Shown: one piece after another, positions 53,683 through 61,239 of the stretch
Numbering within the stretch: the first letter of the stretch is position 1
How the letters are laid out: every line of letters starts with the position of its first letter
From: Pseudomonas viridiflava
GTDB taxonomy: Bacteria > Pseudomonadota > Gammaproteobacteria > Pseudomonadales > Pseudomonadaceae
DNA: 64,000 nucleotides
Direction of reading: 5' to 3'
Assembly (NCBI RefSeq): GCF_900583165.1
Contig: NZ_UTKY01000122.1
Coordinates: forward strand, 298,120-362,119
The notes under the pieces: generated by a model
The model's input: only the letters and a program-made list of their open reading frames with translations
What the model was told of the DNA's origin: nothing
Database searches by the model: none
Program-made: the position numbers and the translations under genes

Positions 53683-54378
53683 TCAGATCGAACGCTGGTT
53701 GACCCGTGTCATCAGTTGCTCAGCCGACTCCTTACGCTCCGAATAACGGTCAACCAGAACCCCTTGCTGATCACGCAGCAACAGGGTGAACTTCACCAAC
53801 TCCTCCATCACATCGACGACCCGATCATAGAACGGCGACGCCTTCATCCGCCCGGCGTCGTCAAACTCCATATAGGCTTTGGGCACCGAGGATTGGTTGG
53901 GGATGGTGAGCATGCGCATCCAGCGCCCCAATACACGCAGCTGATTGACCACGTTAAAAGACTGCGAGCCGCCACACACCTGCATCACTGCCAGGGTCTT
54001 GCCCTGGGTCGGGCGTACGGCGCCCAGTTCTAGCGGCACCCAATCGATCTGTGCCTTGAACACGGCCGACATGGCGCCGTGCCGCTCGGGTGAGCACCAA
54101 ACCTGGCCTTCGGACCACAGCATCAGGTCACGCAGCTCCTGCACCTTGGGGTGATCGACTGGCACATCGTCAGGCAATGGCAGACCGCTGGGGTTAAAGA
54201 CCCGCGTCTCGGCACCAAAATGCTCCAGCAGGCGCGCGGCCTCTTCCACCAGCAGACGGCTGAACGAACGCTCGCGGGTCGAGCCGTAGAGCAACAGGAT
54301 GCGCGGTTTGTGTTTACCTGACATCGACGGTTGTACAGCGTCGAACAGGGTCAGATCCAGATTGGGAAGATCGGGCAT
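53683..54378 (-). CDS. arsH: NADPH-dependent FMN reductase ArsH
   Basis: The 231-residue flavodoxin-fold protein has 'PRILLLYGSTRERSFSRLL', the ArsH phosphate loop, then 'WCSPERHGAMSAVFKAQIDW' and 'VMQVCGGSQSFNVVNQLR', all characteristic. ArsH oxidises trivalent methyl- and aromatic arsenicals, giving resistance to organoarsenicals. A strong ribosome site (GGAGG) precedes the ATG. It is the last gene of an arsR-arsC-arsH operon, 9 bases after arsC. Confidence 0.94.
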   Translation of the reverse strand: MPDLPNLDLTLFDAVQPSMSGKHKPRILLLYGSTRERSFSRLLVEEAARLLEHFGAETRVFNPSGLPLPDDVPVDHPKVQELRDLMLWSEGQVWCSPERHGAMSAVFKAQIDWVPLELGAVRPTQGKTLAVMQVCGGSQSFNVVNQLRVLGRWMRMLTIPNQSSVPKAYMEFDDAGRMKASPFYDRVVDVMEELVKFTLLLRDQQGVLVDRYSERKESAEQLMTRVNQRSI

Positions 54379-54387
54379 ATAGCCTCC

Positions 54388-54858
54388 TTAGAGCGCTGCG
54401 ATTCGATCGAGCTCGGTTTTGAGTGCATCGCGGCTGAGCCCGTCAAAGGGCAGCGCGAGGAAGGCCTGGCAACGTTTTTGAATGCGCGCCAAGGTAGCGT
54501 CAAAGGCTGCGTTGATGGCAGCCTCGTCACCGGCCACGTCCGACGGGTCTTCCAGCCCCCAATGGGTTTTCAGCGCCGGGCCGAAATACACTGGGCAGCT
54601 TTCTCCAGCGGCCTTATCGCAGACGGTAATGACGATATCCGGCGGGTTGCCTTCAAATGCGTCGTTGCCCTTGCTGTACAAGCCCTCTGTCGAGATACCG
54701 GCCTGCTGCAAGGTGGACAGGCTGCGTGGCAGCACCTGACCTTTGGGGAAACTGCCGGAGCTCACCGCCTCGACGCCTACCGGCGCCAGGTGATTGAACA
54801 CCGCTTCTGAAAGGATGCTGCGGCAACTGTTGGCCGTGCACATAAACAAGATTCGCAT
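54388..54858 (-). CDS. arsC: Arsenate reductase, thioredoxin-coupled low-molecular-weight phosphatase type
   Basis: The 156-residue protein starts at 54858 after CAGGAGC. The P-loop 'MCTANSCRS' holds nucleophile Cys7 and Arg13 (CX5R), and the redox pair is Cys80 and Cys88 in 'VCDKAAGESCPV', so it belongs to the thioredoxin-dependent ArsC class. It reduces arsenate to arsenite, which must then be exported or bound. Only 37 bases separate it from arsR, where many Pseudomonas operons carry arsB or acr3. The open frame upstream of 54858 is not supported. Confidence 0.92.
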   Translation of the reverse strand: MRILFMCTANSCRSILSEAVFNHLAPVGVEAVSSGSFPKGQVLPRSLSTLQQAGISTEGLYSKGNDAFEGNPPDIVITVCDKAAGESCPVYFGPALKTHWGLEDPSDVAGDEAAINAAFDATLARIQKRCQAFLALPFDGLSRDALKTELDRIAAL

Positions 54859-54895
54859 GGGGTGCTCCTGCCGGGCGTTGGGGGATGTCAAAGGC

Positions 54896-55243
54896 TCAAC
54901 AGCAATTGGCCTCACGTACGGGCCGATCATCCATGTTGCGCAGGCGTACCGCGTTCTGCCGGAGCCAATCCGCATTGGCTTTGGACGTCACCCGCAGAAT
55001 TTCATGAACCCAGCCCGGCAGTTCCGGGTTGAGGCGGTAATAGACCCATTGGCCCTGGCGGCGGTCCAGTAGCAAACCACTGCTGCGCAGTAGCGCGAGA
55101 TGGCGACTGATCTTCGGTTGGCTATCGTCCAGCGCGCACATCAACTCGCAAACGCACAGCTCCCCCTGTTCGGCGATTAGCAGGGTGGCGCGGGTGCGGG
55201 TTTCGTCGGCCAGGCTTTTGAAGACTTCGGGGGGCGTGATCAT
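54896..55243 (-). CDS. arsR: Arsenical-responsive repressor ArsR
   Basis: The 115-residue winged-helix repressor has the metalloid site 'GELCVCELMC' (Cys30, Cys32, Cys36) in the DNA-recognition region and 'SQPKISRHLALLRSSGLL' as recognition helix. Arsenite binding to the cysteines releases it from DNA. It heads the arsR-arsC-arsH operon and probably binds the palindrome at 55271-55290 just upstream. The C-terminus ends in two Cys (NCC), whose role is unclear. Confidence 0.93.
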   Translation of the reverse strand: MITPPEVFKSLADETRTRATLLIAEQGELCVCELMCALDDSQPKISRHLALLRSSGLLLDRRQGQWVYYRLNPELPGWVHEILRVTSKANADWLRQNAVRLRNMDDRPVREANCC

Positions 55244-55270
55244 AAGCGCTTCTTACGTAAGGAGATGTGA

Positions 55271-55290
55271 ATATACGGATATCCATATAT
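55271..55290 (-). promoter_or_regulatory. ArsR operator candidate
   Basis: ATATAC-GGATATCC-ATATAT is a nearly perfect palindrome centred on GGATATCC, 28 bases before the arsR start. The ATAT-rich form suits known ArsR sites. Confidence 0.55.
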
Positions 55291-55360
55291 AGCGCAAATG
55301 ATTATTTTCAAGAGTGCCTGCAAGGCGGCGGTAAGGGCGATAGAAATGTGCTGGCTGACC

Positions 55361-55535
55361 TACCGCTTTCGCTGGCAAGCCAGCTCCCACATTTGACCGC
55401 ATTTCAACAGGATGAACGCGGTCAACTGTGGGAGCTGTCGAGCTTTAGCGAGGCTGCGAAGGCGGCGGTACTGACGATAGAGAGGGGGTGGCTGAACTAC
55501 CGCTTTCGCAGGCAAGCCAGCCCCCATATTTGACC
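55361..55535. repeat. Cluster of three REP sequences
   Basis: Two copies of TACCGCTTTCGC-(T/A)-GGCAAGCCAGC occur at about 55361 and 55499. An inverted, partly diverged copy (GTGGGAGCTG...AAGGCGGCGGTA) lies at 55427-55470 between them. Further REP-like fragments lie at 55318-55340. The cluster separates the ars operon from the TonB transducer gene. Confidence 0.85.
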
Positions 55536-55565
55536 GCCCTTCAATGGGGTATTGCAGTTGAACGA

Positions 55566-57971
55566 TTAGAAGCTGTACTTGGCCGTCAGCTTCATGTTCT
55601 GCGGGTCGCCATAGATGTCGTACGGGCTGTAACCGCCATTGGCCACGCTGCTGTAGTAGGTACGGTCAAACAGGTTGTTGACGTTGAGCTGCAGATCCAG
55701 TTGTTCGGTGGCTTTGTAGCCGGCCACCAGGCCGACCACGGTGTACGAGCCCTGTTGGTTTTTCCAGGCTGTGGCACCGGTGCCCCCCGACGTGCGGATG
55801 CGGCTCTGCTGGTAGACATCACCGCCCACGCGCCAGCGTTGCAGTTCACCCGGCAGGGTGTAGATCGTGGAGAGCTTGAACAGTTGACGCGGTTTAGCGC
55901 GGTCGAAGTCCTGGCCTTCCCGGGAGGCGGTGGCGTCGTTGACGTATTTCGTCTGCGTGTAGGTGTAACCGGCGGACAGTTGCAAGTTGTCAGTCACCGC
56001 GCCCTGGATTTCCAAGTCAACGCCTTTACTGCGTACCAGGCCTGCCGCTTCATAGCACGCACTGGTGGGGCTTGAGCCACACCCTTTGAAATCAGGCAAT
56101 TCCTGGGCGCGGTTCTTCTGGTCGATCTGGAAAACCGCCATGCTGGCGTTCAGTGCACCACCAAAATATTCGCCCTTGATGCCAACTTCGTAGTTCTCAC
56201 CCACGATCGGGATGATCGCTTTGCCGTCCAGGCCCTTGCTGCTCTGGGGCTTGAAGATATCGGTGTAGCTCACATACACCGAGTGATTGTCGTCCAGGTC
56301 ATAGACCAGACCGGCATAGCGCGTCAGGTTGCGGGTGACTTTGTAGTTACCTTCACTGTCGGCGCTGTCTTTGAATTCGTACCAGTCCAGGCGACCACCC
56401 AGAATCAGCGAGAGCGGCTCGGTCAAGCGCAGGCGAGTGCTGGCGTAGAAGCTGTCCTGCGTGGTGTTCTCAGGCTCGCCGTTGCCGCCTCTGGCGTAGT
56501 CGGGCTTGGCGTGATTACGTGGGTCCCATTCGAAGGGGTTGATGCCTGTGTCGGTGTAGGCGCTCCAGGCCTTGCCGGAGCGGTACTCCAGCTCACGTCG
56601 GCTCACCCCGACAGTCAGGTCATGCTCCTGACCGAGCAACTGGAACGGGCCGCTGAGCGCCAGGTCGTAGCCGGTCTCTTTCTGCTCCATGGCTTCGGTC
56701 CACAGATAGTGACGGTTGTAATCCCAGATCGACGAGGCCAAGACGTCGGTGTCAGTGGTTGACTGCATCGCGGCCAGGCGCAGCTTCCAGTCGTTGACCA
56801 AGCCTTGCTCGAGGGTGGCGAAATAGCCGGTGGTGCGATTGTCGGAGTACTCCCAGTCATGCCCCAGGAACGTGTCACGCGGCAGATTCAGGTGACCCCC
56901 GCCACGCGCCATAGGCAAGCCGCCCCAAATGTAGTTGGTATAGCTCTTCTGGCGGTAGCCACCGAGTGTCAGGGTAGTGGTGTCGCTCAGGTCGGCGTCG
57001 ACCACGCCGTAGAATAGGTCGGCATCACTCTCTACCGAGTCGCGGAAGCTTTTCGAGTCTTGCCGCGAGATTACCGTGCGGGCGCGCAGTGTGCCGGCTT
57101 CGTTGACGGGGCCGCCGACGTCCAGGGTGCTGCTGTAATTGTCCCAGCTGCCGGCGCTGCCGGTCAGCGTGGCCTGGAATTTATCGGTCGGGCGCTTGCG
57201 CACCAGGTTGATCGCGCCAGCGGGGTTGCCTGCGCCCTGGGTCAGCCCGGCGGCCCCGCGCACGATTTCGACCCGGTCGTACATCGCCAGATTGGCCTCG
57301 CCACTGGGCAGGTAGGTCAGGAAGCTGGTGGGAAAGCCGTCATACAGGATGTTGTCGATGTCGAAGCCACGCGCACTGAACGTCGGCCGCCCTGCCCCGC
57401 CAGAGTTATTCAGAAAAATCCCCGGCGCACTTTTGGCGACATCGCTGATGGTGGTCATGGCCTTGTCGTCCATGCGCTTGCGCGTCACCACACTGACCGA
57501 TTGCGGCGTCTCGCGCAGCGTTAGGGGCAATTTGGTGGCGGTCTGCATGGAGCCGGTGGTGTACGAGCCGGTGTTCTCAGTGGTTTGACCAATCTGCTGC
57601 CCCACGATGGCGGTCGCCCCCAATTGCAGGGTGCCGCTCGACTCTGGGGCTTTTTCCAGCATCACGCTGTTGCCACCGGTAGACCGCCAGGTCAGGCCGC
57701 TGCCGGCCAACACTTCAGCCAATGCGGCCTCAGGCTCCTTGGCGCCGGTGACACCCGGGCTGCTCTTGCCCACCACCAACGTGCCATCAAATATCACCTG
57801 TAAGCCGCTTTGTGCGGCTAACCGGTTGAGCGCGGTCGCCAAGGGCTGGGGGGCGATGTCAAACGCGTGCGGATCGGCGACGGCCAGGCCGGATATCAGC
57901 CCGCATAGCATGGCTAGCGGGGCAACAGTCAAAGATTTGAGACGCAAACCTTTGGGCAGTGGATGGTGCAT
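55566..57971 (-). CDS. TonB-dependent siderophore receptor with STN signalling domain
   Basis: The 801-residue outer-membrane transducer has a signal peptide (to about residue 32), an STN domain at about 38-105 ('ALNRLAAQSGLQVIFDGTLV'), a plug ('LRETPQSVSVVTRKRMDDKA', 'EIVRGAAGLTQGAGNP') and a barrel ending 'LTAKYSF'. The STN domain contacts the anti-sigma regulator FecR at 58048, which with the FecI-type gene forms a cell-surface signalling unit: ligand binding outside turns on transcription of the receptor. The siderophore cannot be named; hydroxamate receptors of the FoxA/FiuA type look closest. Confidence 0.93.
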   Translation of the reverse strand: MHHPLPKGLRLKSLTVAPLAMLCGLISGLAVADPHAFDIAPQPLATALNRLAAQSGLQVIFDGTLVVGKSSPGVTGAKEPEAALAEVLAGSGLTWRSTGGNSVMLEKAPESSGTLQLGATAIVGQQIGQTTENTGSYTTGSMQTATKLPLTLRETPQSVSVVTRKRMDDKAMTTISDVAKSAPGIFLNNSGGAGRPTFSARGFDIDNILYDGFPTSFLTYLPSGEANLAMYDRVEIVRGAAGLTQGAGNPAGAINLVRKRPTDKFQATLTGSAGSWDNYSSTLDVGGPVNEAGTLRARTVISRQDSKSFRDSVESDADLFYGVVDADLSDTTTLTLGGYRQKSYTNYIWGGLPMARGGGHLNLPRDTFLGHDWEYSDNRTTGYFATLEQGLVNDWKLRLAAMQSTTDTDVLASSIWDYNRHYLWTEAMEQKETGYDLALSGPFQLLGQEHDLTVGVSRRELEYRSGKAWSAYTDTGINPFEWDPRNHAKPDYARGGNGEPENTTQDSFYASTRLRLTEPLSLILGGRLDWYEFKDSADSEGNYKVTRNLTRYAGLVYDLDDNHSVYVSYTDIFKPQSSKGLDGKAIIPIVGENYEVGIKGEYFGGALNASMAVFQIDQKNRAQELPDFKGCGSSPTSACYEAAGLVRSKGVDLEIQGAVTDNLQLSAGYTYTQTKYVNDATASREGQDFDRAKPRQLFKLSTIYTLPGELQRWRVGGDVYQQSRIRTSGGTGATAWKNQQGSYTVVGLVAGYKATEQLDLQLNVNNLFDRTYYSSVANGGYSPYDIYGDPQNMKLTAKYSF

Positions 57972-57984
57972 CGGAGCTCTCCCT

Positions 57985-58000
57985 AATACGAAGCATTATC
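57985..58000 (-). promoter_or_regulatory. Fur-box-like element before the TonB transducer gene
   Basis: Read on the minus strand, GATAATGCTTCGTATT ends 13 bases before the start codon at 57971. It matches the element upstream of fecI (59534-59549) at 14 of 16 positions and resembles a Fur box. Confidence 0.4.
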
Positions 58001-58047
58001 GTTCTAGGAAGGGAAGACGGGTGACACGCCAACACCCGTAAAAATAA

Positions 58048-58983
58048 TTACGTCTTGGGTGAGATCACCAACAGGTAGTCGGTGTAGCGCTCGATCTTGA
58101 GGGGAAAGACTTTCTCCAGCGTTGCCAGGCCCTCGTCCAAATGATCGAGTTGAAAGGTGCCGCTGACCTTGAGTGCGGCCAGTTTCGTGTCCCTGACCAT
58201 CAAGATGCCCGGGCGATAGCGCTCGACCTCCTCAAGCACCTGCGCAAGCGGTGTCAGCTCAAATACCAGGCGACCCTGCTCCCACGCCAGCAACTTGTCT
58301 ACGTCCACCGCCTGCTTGACTCCCAGGCCATTGGCACGCCCGGCAACGGTCTCGCCAGCGCCGAGCGTGACCTGCGCGGCGCCTTCGGTAACGGCCACCC
58401 GCCCACGACGCACCGTGACATCGGCTTGCTCACCCTCACGGCGCACCGCGTAGATGGTGCCCAAGGCCGTCGCGTTCAAGCCGCCCGCCTGCACACTGAA
58501 CGGGCGCTGCGGGTCAGGTTTGACGTCGAACATGGCCTCACCCTTGCGCAGGGTGATACGTCGGCCATTGGCGGTGAGATTCACATCGACGGCGCTGTTG
58601 GCATTCAAGGTGATGCGCGAGCCGTCCGCCAGGACCACCTGCCGACGCTCTCCAGTACCGGTGTGATAGTCGGCATCCAACGCCATGCGTTGCACCCCTG
58701 CCACGCCAAGCCCGAGCACCAACGACGCGGCGATACCCATGGCCCAGGTACGACGCGCAGACCGCCTTTTTGCGGTAAAGGGCTCAGCCAGGTGCGCACT
58801 CAAACACCAGACACGCCGCGCCTCGACAAACGCCTGCTGATGCTCCGGCGCCTGCTCGCACCAGGCCCGCGCGGCGGCCACGTCAGCGGGCAGCACCGCG
58901 CCCGAAGTCAGGCGAATCACCCAAGCCTGGGCGCTGCGCTGAACCTCGGTAACCGACTGTGATGTAGGGGATTGATCGTGCAT
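58048..58983 (-). CDS. fecR: FecR-type anti-sigma/signal-transduction protein
   Basis: The 311-residue protein spans the inner membrane once ('AMGIAASLVLGLGVAGV', about residue 90). The cytoplasmic part has 'AWVIRLTSGAVLPADVAAAR', typical of FecR, and the periplasmic FecR domain contains 'LADGSRITLNANSAVDVNL' and 'RRITLRKGEAMFDV'. It binds the STN domain of the TonB transducer and controls the sigma factor encoded just upstream. The start is either 58983 (MHDQ, preferred by homology) or 59004, which would overlap the sigma-factor stop. Confidence 0.9.
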   Translation of the reverse strand: MHDQSPTSQSVTEVQRSAQAWVIRLTSGAVLPADVAAARAWCEQAPEHQQAFVEARRVWCLSAHLAEPFTAKRRSARRTWAMGIAASLVLGLGVAGVQRMALDADYHTGTGERRQVVLADGSRITLNANSAVDVNLTANGRRITLRKGEAMFDVKPDPQRPFSVQAGGLNATALGTIYAVRREGEQADVTVRRGRVAVTEGAAQVTLGAGETVAGRANGLGVKQAVDVDKLLAWEQGRLVFELTPLAQVLEEVERYRPGILMVRDTKLAALKVSGTFQLDHLDEGLATLEKVFPLKIERYTDYLLVISPKT

Positions 58984-58988
58984 GCCGG

Positions 58989-59495
58989 CTATCGTTGCAG
59001 GCATTGGCTAAGAAAGTCGAGAGCGACCGCTAATTGTTTTTCCACCGTACTGATCGAAACCTGCAGCTGAACGGCCACCTCCTTATGGGGAAGGTTACGC
59101 AGGCGACACAGCATGAATATCTGCTGGCATTGGGCAGGCAGCCGTTGCACGGCGTGGGCCATGGCGGCGAGATCCTGTTGCGCGACCACCACATCGAACA
59201 ACGCCGGGCTCTCGCCCGTCACTTCGTAAAGGTAGCCGATGCCTTCGTCGAGCTGCTCTCGGGTTTGCCGGCTACGTGCATGATCAATGGCCAGGTTGCG
59301 GGCAATTTTAAAGATAAAGCCGCGTAGATTGAGCACCGGTTTGCGTGGCGGCTGACGGAGCAGGCGCAAGTAGGTTTCCTGAGTCAGATCGGCAGCGGTC
59401 TCAGGGTTACGCAACTGACGATGCAAAAATGAGCGCAACTCGCTGGCATGGGCGCGGAAGGCCAGCTCAAGCTCATCGGTAGTCATGCTCGACAT
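58989..59495 (-). CDS. fecI: FecI-type ECF sigma factor
   Basis: The 168-residue protein has sigma region 2 ('AADLTQETYLRLLRQPPRK', 'RGFIFKIARNLAIDHARSR') and region 4 ('QIFMLCRLRNLPHKEVAVQL', 'SISTVEKQLAVALDFL'), and nothing else, as in iron-starvation ECF sigma factors. It should direct transcription of the TonB transducer gene downstream. A Fur-like element lies at 59534-59549, about 40 bases before the start. A second in-frame ATG three codons in (59486) is possible. Confidence 0.92.
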   Translation of the reverse strand: MSSMTTDELELAFRAHASELRSFLHRQLRNPETAADLTQETYLRLLRQPPRKPVLNLRGFIFKIARNLAIDHARSRQTREQLDEGIGYLYEVTGESPALFDVVVAQQDLAAMAHAVQRLPAQCQQIFMLCRLRNLPHKEVAVQLQVSISTVEKQLAVALDFLSQCLQR

Positions 59496-59533
59496 GGGCG
59501 CAGGTCACACAGCGGAAAGCCGTGCACTCTAAT

Positions 59534-59549
59534 GATAACGTTTCGTATT
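59534..59549. promoter_or_regulatory. Fur-box-like element upstream of fecI
   Basis: GATAACGTTTCGTATT within AATGATAACGTTTCG resembles a Fur box and matches the element at 57985-58000. Fur repression of fecI is the usual arrangement. Confidence 0.45.
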
Positions 59550-59572
59550 TACAATGTTTTTGTGAGATCTAA

Positions 59573-59857
59573 ATCACCGAAAACATCAGCTACCGCGCCA
59601 TGCTTGAGCGCGACTTTCGCGAGATCCCCGACCTGGTGTTCCGCATTCAACTGCTGGGCGCCGACCCGCGCACCGTTGCCAGTCGTTTGAATTTCAATGT
59701 CACCCTACGGGGCGAGTTCTTTGGGCTGCCGATCAATGGCCGCAAGGTCAGGTTCGATGAAAAAGTGTTCTAAGAATGCGTAGACGGCAAATTCGCCCAT
59801 GGCTGGTCGGTTATCGACAAAGCGGCCATCGCACAACAGTTGGTTGACCACGCTTGA
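59573..59857 (+). pseudogene. Ester cyclase / SnoaL-like pseudogene
   Basis: A frame with no start runs from about 59573 to the TGA at 59855-59857, broken by TAA at 59771-59773. Before the stop it reads 'YRAMLERDFREIPDLVFRI' and 'EFFGLPINGRKVRFDE'; after it, 'VDGKFAHGWSVIDKAAIAQQL'. Together these follow SnoaL-like polyketide/ester cyclases, in which a Tyr or Phe codon would stand at the stop. The 5' third is missing, so the gene is truncated and nonsense-mutated. The truncation borders the fecI promoter region. Confidence 0.75.
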
Positions 59858-60139
59858 CACATTCGCTGACATCCCCTGAAGATGGGCCCCTCATTCAGGG
59901 TGTGTCAGTTTATGTCCGCAACGTCTTTCGCTAACCTTTTTGTCTTTGGCTCTATCGCCAAGGCGCAAGGTTGCGTTGCGCACGCCCTCAAATCGAAGAA
60001 ACAGTCGCTCATGTGACCGGGGCGCGCTGTCCCGTCAGATGAGCTGACAGGACATTGAGCGCGACGGTCTCCCCCCCTTGCACAATTCCCCCTGCCCTCC
60101 TGACGGTGACTCAAGCGGTCAATCATCAGGAGAAAGTGC

Positions 60140-61030
60140 ATGTCAGCGTTTCAAGGTATCTGGGTTCCCGTGGTCACACCGTTCAATGACGGTGCCATCG
60201 ACTTTATCGGCCTGCATCGGCTGGTCATCCACCTGCTGGAAAAGCACGTGGCCGGGATCATGGTATGCACCACCACCGGTGAGGCAGCGTCGCTGAGTCG
60301 CCAGGAGCAACTCGCGGTACTGGATGCCGTGTTGCAATGGGTGCCGGCCCATCGTGTGGTGATGGGGTTGGCAGGCAACAACCAGATTGAGTTGCTGCAG
60401 TTTCAGGCAGATATCCTCCAACGCCCAGTGGCTGGCTTGTTAGTACCAGCGCCGAGTTATATCCGCCCTTCCCAGGTTGGCCTTGAAGCGTTCTTCCGCA
60501 CGGTGGCCGATGCGTCCAGTGTGCCGATTATTGTGTACGACATTCCCTACCGTACTGGCGCGACGTTCGAACAGGCGACGTTGTTGAACATCGTCGCCCA
60601 TGAGCGCATCAAAGCGGTCAAGGACTGTGGCGGCAACCTGGGCAACACCCTGGCGCTCTTGGCGAGCGGTGAAGTGGATGTGTTGTGTGGGGAGGATCTG
60701 CAGATCTTCAATGCCCTGTGCCTGGGGGCCAGTGGCGCGATTGCGGCGTCGGCCCATGTGCATACCGAGCAGTTTGTGGCGCTGTGCCAACAGGTGCGGG
60801 ATAACCAGCTGGCTGAGGCCAGGGCCACGTTTTTTGGCTTGTTGCCGTTGATCAATACGATGTTTGTGGAGCCCAACCCTGCACCGGTTAAAGCGGCCCT
60901 GGCGTTGCAAGGCTTGATCGGCAGTGATTTGCGGGCGCCCATGCAGTCGGCGAGTGCGGCAGTGCTAGTCCGGTTGCGCAGTGTGCTGGGGTCGCTGTCG
61001 CCAGTACTGCCGCCTTCGCAGCCTCGCTAA
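60140..61030 (+). CDS. Dihydrodipicolinate synthase (DapA) family lyase
   Basis: The 296-residue TIM-barrel protein keeps the key DapA residues: Thr45 and Thr46 in 'CTTTGEAAS', Tyr133 in 'VYDIPYRTG', Arg138 and Schiff-base Lys161 in 'KAVKDCGG'. It could be a second 4-hydroxy-tetrahydrodipicolinate synthase or another pyruvate-dependent class I aldolase, since 'YDIPYRT' differs from the usual 'YNVPSRT'. It is not in a lysine operon. About 280 bases upstream (59858-60139) hold no gene. CAGGAGAAAGTGC precedes the ATG. Confidence 0.85.
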   Translation: MSAFQGIWVPVVTPFNDGAIDFIGLHRLVIHLLEKHVAGIMVCTTTGEAASLSRQEQLAVLDAVLQWVPAHRVVMGLAGNNQIELLQFQADILQRPVAGLLVPAPSYIRPSQVGLEAFFRTVADASSVPIIVYDIPYRTGATFEQATLLNIVAHERIKAVKDCGGNLGNTLALLASGEVDVLCGEDLQIFNALCLGASGAIAASAHVHTEQFVALCQQVRDNQLAEARATFFGLLPLINTMFVEPNPAPVKAALALQGLIGSDLRAPMQSASAAVLVRLRSVLGSLSPVLPPSQPR

Positions 61031-61097
61031 AGCTCGACAGCTCCCACAGTGGACCGTGTAAACCGAATCTACTGTGGGAGGGGCTTGCCCCCGATAG
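61030..61097. repeat. REP element pair
   Basis: AGCTCGACAGCTCCCACAGT and, inverted, ACTGTGGGAGGGGCTTGCCC surround a short spacer. This is a compact REP pair directly after the dapA-like stop codon. Confidence 0.75.
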
Positions 61098-61239
61098 CTA
61101 TGTGTCAGGCACACCACCACTGCCCATGCGCCAAAAAAATACATTCAGTGGTCCCTTCAGTTGCGACCTGCCCGATACGGGCCTATGTTGCAAACCATGC
61201 TTTGCCGTTTGCTGTCCCCTCTCTTTCAAAGGTGACGAC

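Noticed and set aside
59905..60141. 78-codon minus-strand frame upstream of the dapA-like gene
   Set aside because: It has no ribosome site and no codon bias, and it covers the promoter region of the plus-strand gene.
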